In this document: one piece after another, positions 1-8,730 of the stretch
How the letters are laid out: every line of letters begins with the position of its first letter
Position numbering within the stretch: the stretch's first letter is position 1
Source of the DNA: Manganibacter manganicus
GTDB taxonomy: Bacteria; Pseudomonadota; Alphaproteobacteria; Rhizobiales; Rhizobiaceae
Reading direction: 5' to 3'
Assembly (NCBI RefSeq): GCF_002075885.1
Contig: NZ_MDET01000058.1
Location: 99,325-163,324, forward strand
DNA: 64,000 nucleotides
Notes under the pieces: model-generated
What the model was told of the DNA's origin: nothing
Database searches by the model: none
Seen by the model: only the letters and a program-made list of their open reading frames with translations
Position numbers and translations under genes: made by a program

Positions 1-821
1 GCGGTTTCGGCATGGTGTTCCAGAACTATGCCCTGTTCCCGCATATGACGGTCAGGTCCAATATCGGCTTCGGCCTCAAGATGCGAGGCACGCCAAAAGC
101 CGAAATCGCCAAACGGGTGGACGAGGCGCTTGGACTTGTTCGGCTGGAAGGCCAGGGCCACAAGCTTCCCGGCCAGTTGTCCGGCGGTCAACAGCAACGC
201 GTCGCCATTGCTCGCGCCATCGTCATCGAGCCGCCGCTGGTGCTGATGGATGAGCCGCTTTCAAATCTCGATGCCAAGCTGAGACTCGAAATGCGCGCCG
301 AAATCCGGCGCATTCACAACCAGCTTGGCGCGACGACGCTCTATGTCACGCACGATCAGGATGAAGCCCTGTCGCTGGCAGATCGGATCGTGGTGCTCCG
401 CGATGGTCAAATCCGGCAGGTGGGCATGCCGCGCGACCTTTACGAAAGCCCGGACCATCTCGATATCGCGGAGTTCATGGGTTATCGTAATCGCCTCACC
501 GGCAAGGTGACGGCGCGCGATGGCGAACGCGCTACAATCGACGTAAGAGGCACCAGTTTTTCCGGGCGCTTGCGCGGCGACATTGAGATCGGCGGTGCGG
601 CTGTCATCGCTGCCCGTGCCGACGATGTCACGGTTTCGAAGGCGAATGATGCCCTCAAGGCCACGGTGGAAACCATCGAATATCGCGGCCGGGAATTCGT
701 GGGGACCGCGCGCACGGAAGACGGACTGGAGTTGATCTTCCATGCCCCGGAAGCGGCGGCGGTCGGCAATGCCATTTCGCTTTCGCTCGATCCGGCCCAC
801 GCGCTGATTTACGCGGCATGA
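1..821 (+). CDS. ABC transporter ATP-binding protein, PotA-like (5' end missing)
   Basis: This is the cytoplasmic ATPase of an importer, probably driving the two permeases encoded next to it. The reading frame is open at the first base, so the start and the Walker A motif lie outside the window. Visible motifs are the Q-loop (FQNYALFPH), the ABC signature LSGGQQQR, Walker B (LVLMDEP) with D-loop SNLD, and the switch histidine in YVTHDQDEA. The last ~100 residues fit the TOBE-type regulatory domain of the polyamine/iron/sulfonate (PotA/FbpC) class. The gene ends 7 bp before the first permease, so the three genes should be one operon. The substrate is unknown; the neighbouring dehydrogenases suggest a polyol or sugar derivative, but that is inference. 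Confidence 0.93.
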   Translation, partial: GFGMVFQNYALFPHMTVRSNIGFGLKMRGTPKAEIAKRVDEALGLVRLEGQGHKLPGQLSGGQQQRVAIARAIVIEPPLVLMDEPLSNLDAKLRLEMRAEIRRIHNQLGATTLYVTHDQDEALSLADRIVVLRDGQIRQVGMPRDLYESPDHLDIAEFMGYRNRLTGKVTARDGERATIDVRGTSFSGRLRGDIEIGGAAVIAARADDVTVSKANDALKATVETIEYRGREFVGTARTEDGLELIFHAPEAAAVGNAISLSLDPAHALIYAA

Positions 822-828
822 GGCAAGG

Positions 829-1725
829 ATGAGCAGCCTTGAACATACCCCCCCGGCATCGTTGCGGCAGCGGCTTGCCTTGAAGGGCCTGGACGGTGTG
901 ACGCTGCTGGTTGTGCCGGCAGCCCTCTTTACACTCGCGATCTTCGTCTATCCCTTTCTTTACGGCTTGCTGCTATCCTTCGAACCCAAGGAAGGGGGGA
1001 TTTTTGCTAACTATCAGCATTTTTTCTCCGATCCATTTCTCTACAACACCATCGCCACGACGCTATGGCTCGCGGTTCCGGTGACGATCATCAGCCTGAT
1101 ACTGGCATTACCTATCGCCTTTCGCGTCCGCCTGATGACGCGCCAGCGCCTGCTAACCACTATCCTCGTGCTACCAGTTACGCTGGGCACCGTGCTCGTC
1201 GCAGAGGGCCTGCTCAATTACCTCGGACCGCAAGGTTGGTTCAGCCGTACGCTGATGCTGTTCGGCATCATCGACAGCCCGGTCAAGCTGACCAACAATT
1301 ATTGGGGCGTGTTCGCGTCGCTGATCATCACCGGGTTTCCGTTCACCTTCCTTTTGACGCTATCCTATGTGAGCGGCATCGATCCGGCGCTGGAACAGGC
1401 GGCCGCTGTCCATGGCGCACGCGCCTGGCAGCGCTTCCGCCATGTCTTCCTGCCCTTGCTGATTCCCGGCCTGGCTATTGCCTTCCTGCTGTCTTTCGTG
1501 CAGGCGTTCGCCGTTTTTCCATCGGCTATCCTGTTGGGAGCGCCGGCTGGCCCTACCCGCGTCATCTCGATTGCCGCCTATCAGGCCGCTTTCGAGCAAT
1601 ATGACTATTCCATGGCCTCGGCCATCGCCATGATCATGGCTGCGGTCCAACTCGTCATCGTGGTCGCCATACTTTTCGTGCGCAACCTGTTCTATCGCGG
1701 CTCGACGGCCGGCGGGAAAGGCTGA
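829..1725 (+). CDS. ABC transporter permease, PotB-like
   Basis: This is an inner-membrane permease of 298 residues with about six hydrophobic segments. The cytoplasmic EAA loop that contacts the ATPase is visible as EQAAAVHGARAWQRF followed by a conserved LPLLIPG. Length and layout match the PotB/ThiP binding-protein-dependent permease family. It lies between the ATPase gene and a second permease gene with no room for separate promoters, so the two permeases probably form a heterodimer. The ATG at 829 follows the ATPase stop closely, and the preceding GGCAAGGATG context gives a usable ribosome site. Confidence 0.93.
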   Translation: MSSLEHTPPASLRQRLALKGLDGVTLLVVPAALFTLAIFVYPFLYGLLLSFEPKEGGIFANYQHFFSDPFLYNTIATTLWLAVPVTIISLILALPIAFRVRLMTRQRLLTTILVLPVTLGTVLVAEGLLNYLGPQGWFSRTLMLFGIIDSPVKLTNNYWGVFASLIITGFPFTFLLTLSYVSGIDPALEQAAAVHGARAWQRFRHVFLPLLIPGLAIAFLLSFVQAFAVFPSAILLGAPAGPTRVISIAAYQAAFEQYDYSMASAIAMIMAAVQLVIVVAILFVRNLFYRGSTAGGKG

Positions 1726-1726
1726 G

Positions 1727-2572
1727 ATGATCCGCGACACTACCATTGGCGCCAAGCTCTGGATCACCGCGATCTGGGTGGTGGTCGGCTTCTTCGTACT
1801 CAACCTGGTGGCGATGATCGCCACCGTGATCCTGTCGTCCTTCGGCACGCGTTGGCTCGGCACTTGGGTGCCGGCTGGCCTCACGACGCGCTGGTACTTT
1901 TCCGCCTGGTCGGAATTCCAGCTCTATGACGTGCTGGTGGTCACATTCCAGATCGCCTTTACGGTGGTGGCGCTTTCCGGCCTGCTCGGCGTTACCGCCG
2001 CTTATGCGCTGGCGCGGCGAGACTTTCCCGGCAAGAAGCTGGTTATGCTACTGTTTCTGCTACCGCTTCTTGTGCCGCCGATCACCTTCGGCATCCCGCT
2101 GGCGACCGTGCTTTATCAGGCCGGTGTCGGGGGCACATTCTGGGGCGTTGTTCTGGCCAACCTGGTGCCGACCGTACCGTTCGTCATTCTGGTGATGATC
2201 CCCTTCATCGAGCAGATCGATCCGAAGATTGAGGCGGCGGCGCGCGTCTTTGGCGCCAACACCTTCAAGCTCTTCCTGCATGTGCTGCTGCCGATGCTGG
2301 TGCCCGGTATACTGGCGGCGCTGCTGCTCGTCCTGGTGCGCACCGTCGGCATGTTCGAGCTGACATTCCTGACTGCGGGACCGACCAGCCAGACGCTTGT
2401 CGTGGCGCTCTATTACTCGGTGTTCGCGTCCGGCGTGCGCGCGGTGCAATCGATCGATGCGATGGCAGTGATCTACATGATCACGACGCTGGTCTGGCTG
2501 CTGATCGCCCTGCGCTTCGTCAATCCGACACAGATCGTGGCGCGCGCCAAGCAGCAGCCCGCCTCCACCTGA
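1727..2572 (+). CDS. ABC transporter permease, PotC-like
   Basis: This is the second inner-membrane permease (281 residues) of the importer. It has several hydrophobic spans and an EAA loop (EAAARVFGANTFKLF, then LPMLVPG) typical of PotC-like subunits. The start codon lies one base after the stop of the first permease, which implies translational coupling. It is the last gene of the plus-strand operon and is followed at once by a strong hairpin. The convergent minus-strand operon encodes a solute-binding protein, which this transporter half otherwise lacks within the window. Confidence 0.93.
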   Translation: MIRDTTIGAKLWITAIWVVVGFFVLNLVAMIATVILSSFGTRWLGTWVPAGLTTRWYFSAWSEFQLYDVLVVTFQIAFTVVALSGLLGVTAAYALARRDFPGKKLVMLLFLLPLLVPPITFGIPLATVLYQAGVGGTFWGVVLANLVPTVPFVILVMIPFIEQIDPKIEAAARVFGANTFKLFLHVLLPMLVPGILAALLLVLVRTVGMFELTFLTAGPTSQTLVVALYYSVFASGVRAVQSIDAMAVIYMITTLVWLLIALRFVNPTQIVARAKQQPAST

Positions 2573-2616
2573 TATTCGCCTGCCCTCGCCGTACTGGCGA
2601 CGTGGGCAGGCGAATA
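2573..2616. terminator. Bidirectional terminator between convergent operons
   Basis: A perfect 13 bp inverted repeat (TATTCGCCTGCCC at 2573-2585 and its complement at 2604-2616) encloses a second 5 bp hairpin (TCGCC/GGCGA). It fills nearly all of the 60 bp between the convergent stop codons at 2572 and 2633, so it probably terminates both transcripts. Neither side has a long uridine run. Confidence 0.75.
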
Positions 2617-2632
2617 CAGTTTACGCTTTAAA

Positions 2633-3649
2633 TTATACCGGCTGACGATTGGTCGGATCGGCGCGGATGATGGCGGCGATCAGGCGTTGCGTTTCCAACG
2701 CCTCCTCGCCTGTCACGACAGGATCGCGGCCTTCAGCCACCGCAGCGGCGAAGTCGGCAATCAGTGCACGATGCGCATCATGCGGGAAATCCATGATCGC
2801 GGCGCCGCTACCGGATTTGCCTTCCGCTTCAACGGCTTCCTCGCACCCGTCGAGCCAGGCGACTTTCAGCGCACCGCCCGTCAGGGTGGCCGTGCCGAGC
2901 GAACCGACAATATGCATGGCCTCGGGCGAGCCGGGATAGGCAGACGTCGTTGCAAGCAGCGAGGCCGGCGCGCCGTTGGAAAGCTCCATCAGGGCAGAGA
3001 CGTAGTCTTCCGACTCCATACGGTGCAGCGCCGTTGTGCGGACCTGCGACGCGACCACCCTGGACACACCAAGCAGCGAGTGAAACAGATCAATAGCGTG
3101 GATTGCCTGCGAGAGAAGCACACCGCCGCCGTCGCGAGCAAAACTGCCCCGACCGGCCGCGTCGTAGTAAGCCTGTGGGCGCCACCACGGCACGTTGAGA
3201 GATGCCGTCTCCACCGTGCCCAAGCCGCCGGACGCTAGAATTTCGCGTAAACGCACACTTGCCGGCCTGAAACGGTGTTGCAGCACGACGCCAAGACGAA
3301 GACCAGCGGTGCGACCCGCTGCCACGAGGCGCCCGGCGCGTTCCAGTGTCGTTTCAAGGGGCTTTTCCACCAGCACATGCTTGCCGGCGGCCAGTGCCGC
3401 CTCGGCAATGTCCAGATGCGCATTGGCCGGCGTCAACACCAGCACCGCCTGTACGTCAGGGTCGGCGATAGCCGCCCTGATGTCGGTCGTCACCGGAAAA
3501 GCAAACTGCCGCGCAAAGGCCTGTGCGCTGGCTTCGCTACGGGTTGCGGCCCACTTCACGTCGATCAGGTTGGCAAGGTCCATAAGGCTCCTCGCATGCG
3601 GCAGCGATGCCGGACCGAGGCCGACCATGGCGACACCCAGCCTGTTCAT
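2633..3649 (-). CDS. Gfo/Idh/MocA-family NAD(P)-dependent oxidoreductase
   Basis: This is a probable cytoplasmic sugar or polyol dehydrogenase of about 338 residues. The N-terminal Rossmann motif is VAMVGLGPAS, and the family motif EKPLETT occurs about a third of the way in, which is the usual position of the catalytic-domain lysine. I chose the ATG at 3649 because it overlaps the stop of the upstream gene in an ATGA arrangement; the longer frame up to 3715 lies inside that gene. It is the last gene of a three-gene operon with a solute-binding protein and a second family member, so it probably oxidises or epimerises the imported compound. The exact substrate cannot be read from sequence. Confidence 0.88.
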   Translation of the reverse strand: MNRLGVAMVGLGPASLPHARSLMDLANLIDVKWAATRSEASAQAFARQFAFPVTTDIRAAIADPDVQAVLVLTPANAHLDIAEAALAAGKHVLVEKPLETTLERAGRLVAAGRTAGLRLGVVLQHRFRPASVRLREILASGGLGTVETASLNVPWWRPQAYYDAAGRGSFARDGGGVLLSQAIHAIDLFHSLLGVSRVVASQVRTTALHRMESEDYVSALMELSNGAPASLLATTSAYPGSPEAMHIVGSLGTATLTGGALKVAWLDGCEEAVEAEGKSGSGAAIMDFPHDAHRALIADFAAAVAEGRDPVVTGEEALETQRLIAAIIRADPTNRQPV

Positions 3650-4674
3650 CGCGTCACCCTTTCTTCGCTCGTCAACACAGTTGCTGTCGCTTGCGCTTCC
3701 AATACCAACCGGCATACGGTGAAGACATGTTCCTGCGGCATCGCCGTTTCGCTGCGGTCGCGCATATCGGCGAGAAAACGCTCGAAATAGGTGATCTTCT
3801 CGCCCGACGCGTCAAAGTGACGGGTCTGGTCGCCATCGACCAGAAAGACATGATCTGTTCCCGGCCTGCCGGCGATATCGACATATTTCCTCAGTTCGAG
3901 CGTGCCTTTCGTGCCAAGGAGGACCAGTCGTCCGTCACCCCAGGTCGGCAGACCATCAGCGGTGAACCAATCGACGCGAATATAGGCGCTCGCTTTGTCG
4001 CCCCGCAGCAGGATATCGCCGAAATCCTGGAAATCAGGAATATCGGCGGCACCGTAATGGCCTATGGAACTGGCCTCGATGCGAGCGTCGGCGCAGTTGG
4101 TGTAGAACAGAAACTGGTCGATCTGATGCGAAGCGATATCGACCAGTATGCCGCCGTAATTCTGTGGGTCGAAGAACCAGGCCGGCCGGATAGCCCGGTT
4201 GAGCCGATGCGGGCCGAGGCCGGTCGTGTGGATGACCTCGCCGATGGCACCGTCCCGCACCAGTTTCGTGGCCAGTGTGGAAGCCTGTGTCAGCAGGCGT
4301 TCGGAAAAGCAGATCGAGAAGATGCGCCCGGTTTCACGCACGGCCACGCGCACCGCATCGAGTTGTTCGTAACTGGTGATGCCCGGCTTGTCGGCTATCA
4401 CATCCTTGCCATGCCGCATCGCCTCGACGGCAATGGCGGCGCGCTCGTTCGGCACCGCCGCGGTAACGACCAGGGAGATATTCGGATCATCCAACAGGCG
4501 CTGCCGTTCGACGGGCTTCAACTGCGGGAAGCGTTCTGCAACACCGGCGGCGACCTTAGGATCGGTACTTGTCGGGTCGAAGCCGGCGCAAATCGCGCCG
4601 GCTTCGATCAAGCCTCCGATCAGTTCATAGACATGACGATGGTCGATGCCGATGACAGCGAAACGTATCGTCAT
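3646..4674 (-). CDS. Gfo/Idh/MocA-family oxidoreductase (second paralogue)
   Basis: This 342-residue protein has an N-terminal Rossmann fold (FAVIGIDHRH). The family lysine motif is DKPGITS in place of the usual EKP. It is diverged from its downstream neighbour, so it is not a recent duplicate. It starts one base after the stop of the solute-binding protein gene and overlaps the next dehydrogenase by 4 bp, so the operon is translationally coupled. Pairs of such dehydrogenases are common in inositol- and amino-sugar-type pathways, where one oxidises and the other reduces the intermediate. Here that is inference only. Confidence 0.86.
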   Translation of the reverse strand: MTIRFAVIGIDHRHVYELIGGLIEAGAICAGFDPTSTDPKVAAGVAERFPQLKPVERQRLLDDPNISLVVTAAVPNERAAIAVEAMRHGKDVIADKPGITSYEQLDAVRVAVRETGRIFSICFSERLLTQASTLATKLVRDGAIGEVIHTTGLGPHRLNRAIRPAWFFDPQNYGGILVDIASHQIDQFLFYTNCADARIEASSIGHYGAADIPDFQDFGDILLRGDKASAYIRVDWFTADGLPTWGDGRLVLLGTKGTLELRKYVDIAGRPGTDHVFLVDGDQTRHFDASGEKITYFERFLADMRDRSETAMPQEHVFTVCRLVLEAQATATVLTSEERVTR

Positions 4675-4675
4675 G

Positions 4676-5860
4676 CTATTTCGTCTTGTTGGCGCCGACC
4701 TCGCGATCCCATTTCTCGAAGGCCGCCACCAGAGCTTCGGGCTTCAAAGGCGCCTCGACCGGGAATTTCTTGATAAGGTCGTCATATTGGGGGCGGCCGA
4801 ATTCAGCGATCGCATCCTGGCTTGCCTGGGGTGCTTCGCTCAGCGGCACGTCCTTCACCGCCGGGCCTGGATAGAAATAGCCCTTGTCATAGGTATAGGC
4901 CTGCTGCGCCGGTTGCAGCATATAGGCCATCAGTTTGACAACCACGGCTACTTTTTCGGCGGTTACGCCCTTGGGAATGCACATGAACTGAGTGTCGGGC
5001 ACCCAATGCGTGCCCTCCAGCGCAAAGGTCTCGACCTCCTTCGGCACAATGCCGAGGACACGCGGATTGATGTCCCAACCGAAGGTCGAGACAATCATGT
5101 CGCGGGTGCCTTCGGCAAGTTCCTTCATCGTCACCGTGGTGCCGGAAGGATAATAGTCGATGCCCTCGTCCATCTCCTTCAGATAGGCCCAGGTCTTTTC
5201 CCAGCCGTTGATCGGATCGCCCGGATCCTTGTCGCCGAGGATGTAGGGCATCGCCATCAGGAAGGTCCAGCCAGGGCCGGAATTGACGGGCCGCGCATAG
5301 CAGAACCTGCCCGGATTGGCCTTGACCCAATCCAGCAGTTCGGCGGCATTCTTCGGCAGCGTCTTGACCCTGTCCGGCGCATATTCAAACAGCGGCCCCG
5401 AAGGCGAATAGACAACCGCCACGCCTTCTTGCTGGCCGAAATTCTTCTGCATCATCAACGCGCTGTCGTGATAGACTTCCTCCGGCTTGGGCAGCACGGA
5501 AGGATATTTCGTCCATACGTCGATCCACAGGCCCTGTGTGATGCCATCCGACATGGCGCCTGGCCCGGTCAGCACGAGATCGATATCCACCCTGTTGGCC
5601 GCCTGCTGGGCGGCGAGTTTGGCCGGCAGTTCAGGAGACGGGGCGCGCGAAAAGGTTATGCGCGAAACGAGTTCGGGGTTTTCCTTGCCGAATTTCTCGA
5701 TCGCCGCCTGCGTCAATTGCAAATTTCCAGCAACGTCGATGACATTGAGAGCGACTGGCGAGCTTGGCAGTGCAAGCCCATCGGCGAATGCCTTGCTGAG
5801 CGGCAAAGCCGCCATGCCCGCCAGCCCGCCAAGCACCTGACGGCGCGAAATTCTGAACAT
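4676..5860 (-). CDS. ABC transporter solute-binding protein, Tat-exported
   Basis: This is a periplasmic binding protein of 394 residues. The N-terminus carries a twin-arginine type signal (SRRQVLGG followed by a hydrophobic stretch ending near AFA). The body resembles extracellular solute-binding proteins used with PotABC-type permeases. It is the first gene of the minus-strand operon with two Gfo/Idh/MocA dehydrogenases, and it faces a permease/ATPase operon that has no binding protein inside the window, so the two probably work together. An AT-rich palindrome just upstream (5922-5950) may be its operator. The ligand is unknown. Confidence 0.88.
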   Translation of the reverse strand: MFRISRRQVLGGLAGMAALPLSKAFADGLALPSSPVALNVIDVAGNLQLTQAAIEKFGKENPELVSRITFSRAPSPELPAKLAAQQAANRVDIDLVLTGPGAMSDGITQGLWIDVWTKYPSVLPKPEEVYHDSALMMQKNFGQQEGVAVVYSPSGPLFEYAPDRVKTLPKNAAELLDWVKANPGRFCYARPVNSGPGWTFLMAMPYILGDKDPGDPINGWEKTWAYLKEMDEGIDYYPSGTTVTMKELAEGTRDMIVSTFGWDINPRVLGIVPKEVETFALEGTHWVPDTQFMCIPKGVTAEKVAVVVKLMAYMLQPAQQAYTYDKGYFYPGPAVKDVPLSEAPQASQDAIAEFGRPQYDDLIKKFPVEAPLKPEALVAAFEKWDREVGANKTK

Positions 5861-5921
5861 GATCGTCCTCCCGTTTTATTCGGGCGAAAGCTGAGTGCCC
5901 CTGCCGCCCGCATCCTCCATA

Positions 5922-5950
5922 CAAATAATATATTAGTCTATTAGTATTTG
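5922..5950 (-). promoter_or_regulatory. AT-rich imperfect palindrome, candidate operator/promoter of the binding-protein operon
   Basis: The 29 bp stretch starting CAAATAATA and ending TAGTATTTG is an imperfect palindrome with internal ATTAG repeats. It lies about 60 bp upstream of the solute-binding protein start in otherwise GC-rich DNA. Position and symmetry suggest a repressor site overlapping the promoter. No regulator gene is adjacent, so the binding protein is unknown. Confidence 0.4.
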
Positions 5951-6028
5951 ACTGCAACCGGGAAAACAGTTCCGTCGGCGATTTGCAACCGCTGGAAGGG
6001 TGTACGCAGCAGGTGAAGGCCGAAACGA

Positions 6029-6056
6029 CGAACGCCCTCCGATGGGAGGGCGTTCG
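6029..6056 (-). terminator. Terminator hairpin downstream of rpoZ
   Basis: A perfect 12 bp stem (CGAACGCCCTCC and its complement) with a GATG loop lies about 30 bp beyond the rpoZ stop. On the minus strand it is followed by TCGTTTCGG, a weak uridine tract. Confidence 0.7.
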
Positions 6057-6082
6057 AGGCAATCTGACAAATAGCGCGATTG

Positions 6083-6478
6083 TTAGAAGTCGTCGCTTTT
6101 CTCCGGAGGAACCAGCCCTTCGATGCCGGCCAGAAGGTCCTCTTCCGACATGCGGTCGAAGGTGATGCTTTCCTCCGGCTCGTCGGAATCGGCTGCCGTT
6201 GCCACCGCGGCCTGATCGGGAAGCGCCTCGTTGGCCTCCGGCTCATCGACCTCGACGTGCTTTTGCAGCGAGTGGATCAAATCTTCCTTGAGATCGCCGG
6301 GCGACAGCGTCTCGTCCGCGATCTCGCGCAGGGCGACAACCGGGTTCTTGTCATTGTCGCGCGGAACGGTAATCTGCGCGCCCTGGCTGATCAGGCGAGC
6401 GCGATGGCCGGCCAGCAGGACCAGTTCGAAGCGGTTGTCGACCTTGTCAATGCAGTCTTCAACGGTAACGCGGGCCAT
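6083..6478 (-). CDS. rpoZ: RNA polymerase omega subunit
   Basis: This is the small assembly subunit of RNA polymerase, which stabilises beta'. The N-terminal core MARVTVEDCIDKV, then NRFELVLLAGHRAR, is the conserved omega signature that contacts beta'. The acidic C-terminal tail (to 131 residues) is longer than in enterobacteria, as is usual in alphaproteobacteria. I start at 6478 because AAAGGGG sits about five bases upstream and the protein family begins MARVT; the frame could extend 15 bases further. It appears monocistronic, with a hairpin terminator behind it. Confidence 0.96.
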   Translation of the reverse strand: MARVTVEDCIDKVDNRFELVLLAGHRARLISQGAQITVPRDNDKNPVVALREIADETLSPGDLKEDLIHSLQKHVEVDEPEANEALPDQAAVATAADSDEPEESITFDRMSEEDLLAGIEGLVPPEKSDDF

Positions 6479-6766
6479 GAATGCCCCTTTCATACTTTTT
6501 CTTTGACGGAAAACTGGCGCAGGCCATAACCCGGCTGCCGAAAAAACACAAGCTTTATGGCTCCTTGCCGCATCATCGGGGCGAATGAGACAATTGGCCT
6601 CGACTTATTAGCGATCACATATGTAATCCAGGGCGCTCGACCTCTTGGAATGGTGCGAATCCGGCGCTATTTCCTTGATAATTGAGATCGCACGCTCGTC
6701 TTGCGAAACCCAGGCAGGGGCATGTGCGTATTTAAGATATTGCCTGTTTCATAAAGGACTTTTCCT

Positions 6767-7354
6767 ATGTTCGATCCACGCGAGAAGATCGCTCTTTTCA
6801 TAGACGGCGCCAATCTCTACGCCACCTCACGCTCGCTCGGCTTCGATATCGACTATCGCCGGTTGTTGTCGAATTTCCAGAAGCGCGGCTATCTGTTGCG
6901 CGCCTATTACTACACCGCACTGGTGGAGGATCAGGAATACTCCTCGATCCGCCCGCTGATCGACTGGCTCGACTATAACGGCTTCAAGGTGGTGACGAAG
7001 CCGGCCAAGGAGTTCACGGACGCCAGCGGCCGCCGCAAGATCAAGGGCAATATGGACATCGAATTGACGGTGGATGCGCTGGAACTTGCGGACACTGTCG
7101 ATCACTATGTCATCTTCTCCGGCGACGGCGATTTCCGCACTCTGGTCGAGGCACTGCAGCGGCGCGGCCGAAAGGTGTCGATCGTCTCCACAATGGCCTC
7201 GCAGCCGCCGATGATCTCGGACGATCTGCGTCGGCAGGCCGACCACTTCATCGACCTGATGACGCTGAAGAACGAGATCGGCCGCGATCCTTCGGAACGG
7301 CCGGCGCGAAAACCTGAACCTGCAAGCGACGACGACGGCGACGGCGATTATTGA
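6767..7354 (+). CDS. NYN-domain (LabA/DUF88) protein, putative RNase
   Basis: This is a 195-residue protein of the LabA/DUF88 group. The NYN (PIN-like) fold shows acidic metal-binding positions in ALFIDGANLY near the N-terminus, NMDIELTVDAL in the middle and FSGDGDF with the following region near residue 120. Such proteins are thought to be metal-dependent nucleases, but the substrate is generally unknown. The tail is charged and low-complexity. An AAGGA ribosome site precedes the ATG. The gene ends 12 bp before a uracil-DNA glycosylase gene, so the two are probably co-transcribed. Confidence 0.88.
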   Translation: MFDPREKIALFIDGANLYATSRSLGFDIDYRRLLSNFQKRGYLLRAYYYTALVEDQEYSSIRPLIDWLDYNGFKVVTKPAKEFTDASGRRKIKGNMDIELTVDALELADTVDHYVIFSGDGDFRTLVEALQRRGRKVSIVSTMASQPPMISDDLRRQADHFIDLMTLKNEIGRDPSERPARKPEPASDDDGDGDY

Positions 7355-7366
7355 GCCCGTGGCAGC

Positions 7367-8035
7367 ATGAATGCCATTACAGCCGATCCTGCCCGCGCCG
7401 AACCGCCTCGCGATTGCCCGCGTTGCCCGCGCCTTGTTGCCTTCCGTGAGGAATGGCGCGACCGTGAACCGTCATGGTTCAACGCGCCGGTGCCGACATT
7501 TCTGCCACCTGAAGGTCCGCATGCCGTCAAATTGCTCATTGTCGGCCTTGCGCCCGGCGTGCGTGGCGCCAATCGTACCGGCCGGCCCTTCACCGGCGAT
7601 TATGCCGGCGATCTTCTCTACAGCACCATGATCGCGCAGGGTTTGGCGCGCGGCCGTTTCGAGGCCCGCCCGGACGACAGCCTTGAACTGATCGGCACGG
7701 CAATCACCAATGCGGTGCGCTGCGTACCGCCGCAAAACAAACCCGTCGGCGCCGAAATCGCCACCTGCCGCAATTTCCTTACCGCCACGATTGAGAACTT
7801 CGCCAATCTCGGCGCCGTGCTGTCGCTTGGCACCATTGCCCATCAATCGGTGGTGCGGGCGCTGGGCGAGCGTGTCGCGGCATACCCGTTTCGCCATGGC
7901 GGCCGCCAGACGATTGGCGCGCTTACGCTGTTTTCCAGCTATCACTGCTCGCGCTACAACACCAATACAGGGGTCTTGACCGAGGACATGTTCGTCAGCG
8001 TGTTCAGGGAGATCGCGGGATTCCTTGCGGAATAG
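7367..8035 (+). CDS. Uracil-DNA glycosylase, family 5 (UdgB-type)
   Basis: This enzyme excises uracil and related bases from DNA for base-excision repair. Family 5 signatures are clear: GLAPGVRGANRTGRPFTGD as motif A near residues 60-78 and SSYHCSRYNTNTG as the C-terminal motif replacing the usual HPS. Four cysteines suited to a 4Fe-4S cluster are present: CPRC near residue 17, one in NAVRCVPP and one in TCRNFL. The length of 222 is normal. It is probably in an operon with the NYN gene. A second UDG-superfamily gene lies at 36.3 kb. Confidence 0.9.
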   Translation: MNAITADPARAEPPRDCPRCPRLVAFREEWRDREPSWFNAPVPTFLPPEGPHAVKLLIVGLAPGVRGANRTGRPFTGDYAGDLLYSTMIAQGLARGRFEARPDDSLELIGTAITNAVRCVPPQNKPVGAEIATCRNFLTATIENFANLGAVLSLGTIAHQSVVRALGERVAAYPFRHGGRQTIGALTLFSSYHCSRYNTNTGVLTEDMFVSVFREIAGFLAE

Positions 8036-8224
8036 AGTCCGGGAATCTGCTCGCATTTATTCGTTGCCACGCTGCCTTTCGGCCCTGATTGTCTTTTGCC
8101 CCGCCCTTAAGCTCGCTCGCTGCGCTCGTCGCTGGCGGGGACCCCGTATGGCCAGACGCCGGCTTGAGGCCGCACTTATTCATTGCCACGCCCGGCAAAT
8201 GCCGTCTGGCCATTTCAAAGAACG

Positions 8225-8309
8225 GACCTTTCAAACTTGAAAGGTCGGGAAGCGGGCGCGGGGCCGTACCTCCTAAGTTTAATTATATGGCACGGTTGTC
8301 CGCGCCCGC
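8225..8309. other. Two adjacent perfect stems, possible structured RNA or mobile intergenic element
   Basis: Stem 1 is GACCTTTCAA (8225-8234) paired with TTGAAAGGTC (8237-8246) over a two-base loop. Stem 2 is GCGGGCGCGG (8252-8261) paired with CCGCGCCCGC (8300-8309), enclosing an AT-rich 38-base segment that contains a CTCC/TAAGTTTAATTATATGG core. Six bases separate the stems. I recognise no RNA family, and the strand is undetermined. Confidence 0.4.
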
Positions 8310-8620
8310 CGGCGTTTCTACCCTTGCCTTTCCCGGCCCATCGCCCATTTGCGGGCGCGAGCAACGCAGGTCCGGTTCGGGCCGGGCGGTTCCGTTCACT
8401 GTTACGGATCACACACCCGGCGCCACACTTGCCTGGATGCTCGAGTGTGCACACCCGTTCCCGCTGGCAAGCTGCTGAGACGGATTATGCGGGAAGGATG
8501 ACGGGTGTGGACAAAGCGGGGAGAAGGAAACTGTCGTTAACAGGGCAAGCGCCTGATTGGCAACGGATTTATTCTTATCGATTACGGCAGGCGATAAATT
8601 TCCATCCACGCGAACTGGAG

Positions 8621-8688
8621 CCGCCCTCGTCCTTCGAGGCTCGCCCCTTCGACAAGCTCAGGAGCTCGCACCTCAGGATGAGGGCTGA
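8621..8688. repeat. Dispersed palindromic repeat, partial copy
   Basis: The stretch reads CCGCCCTCGTCCTTCGAGGC, then CTCGCACCTCAGGATGAGGG at its end. It resembles the right-hand part of the longer copies at 12554 and 15378 (CCGCCCTCGTGGTTCGAGGC to CATGAGGG). Elements of this look occur between genes in many Rhizobiales. Confidence 0.6.
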
Positions 8689-8730
8689 TGTAGCGCCCGT
8701 TTCTTCGCTTTGAGGCGACGGCATTACACA

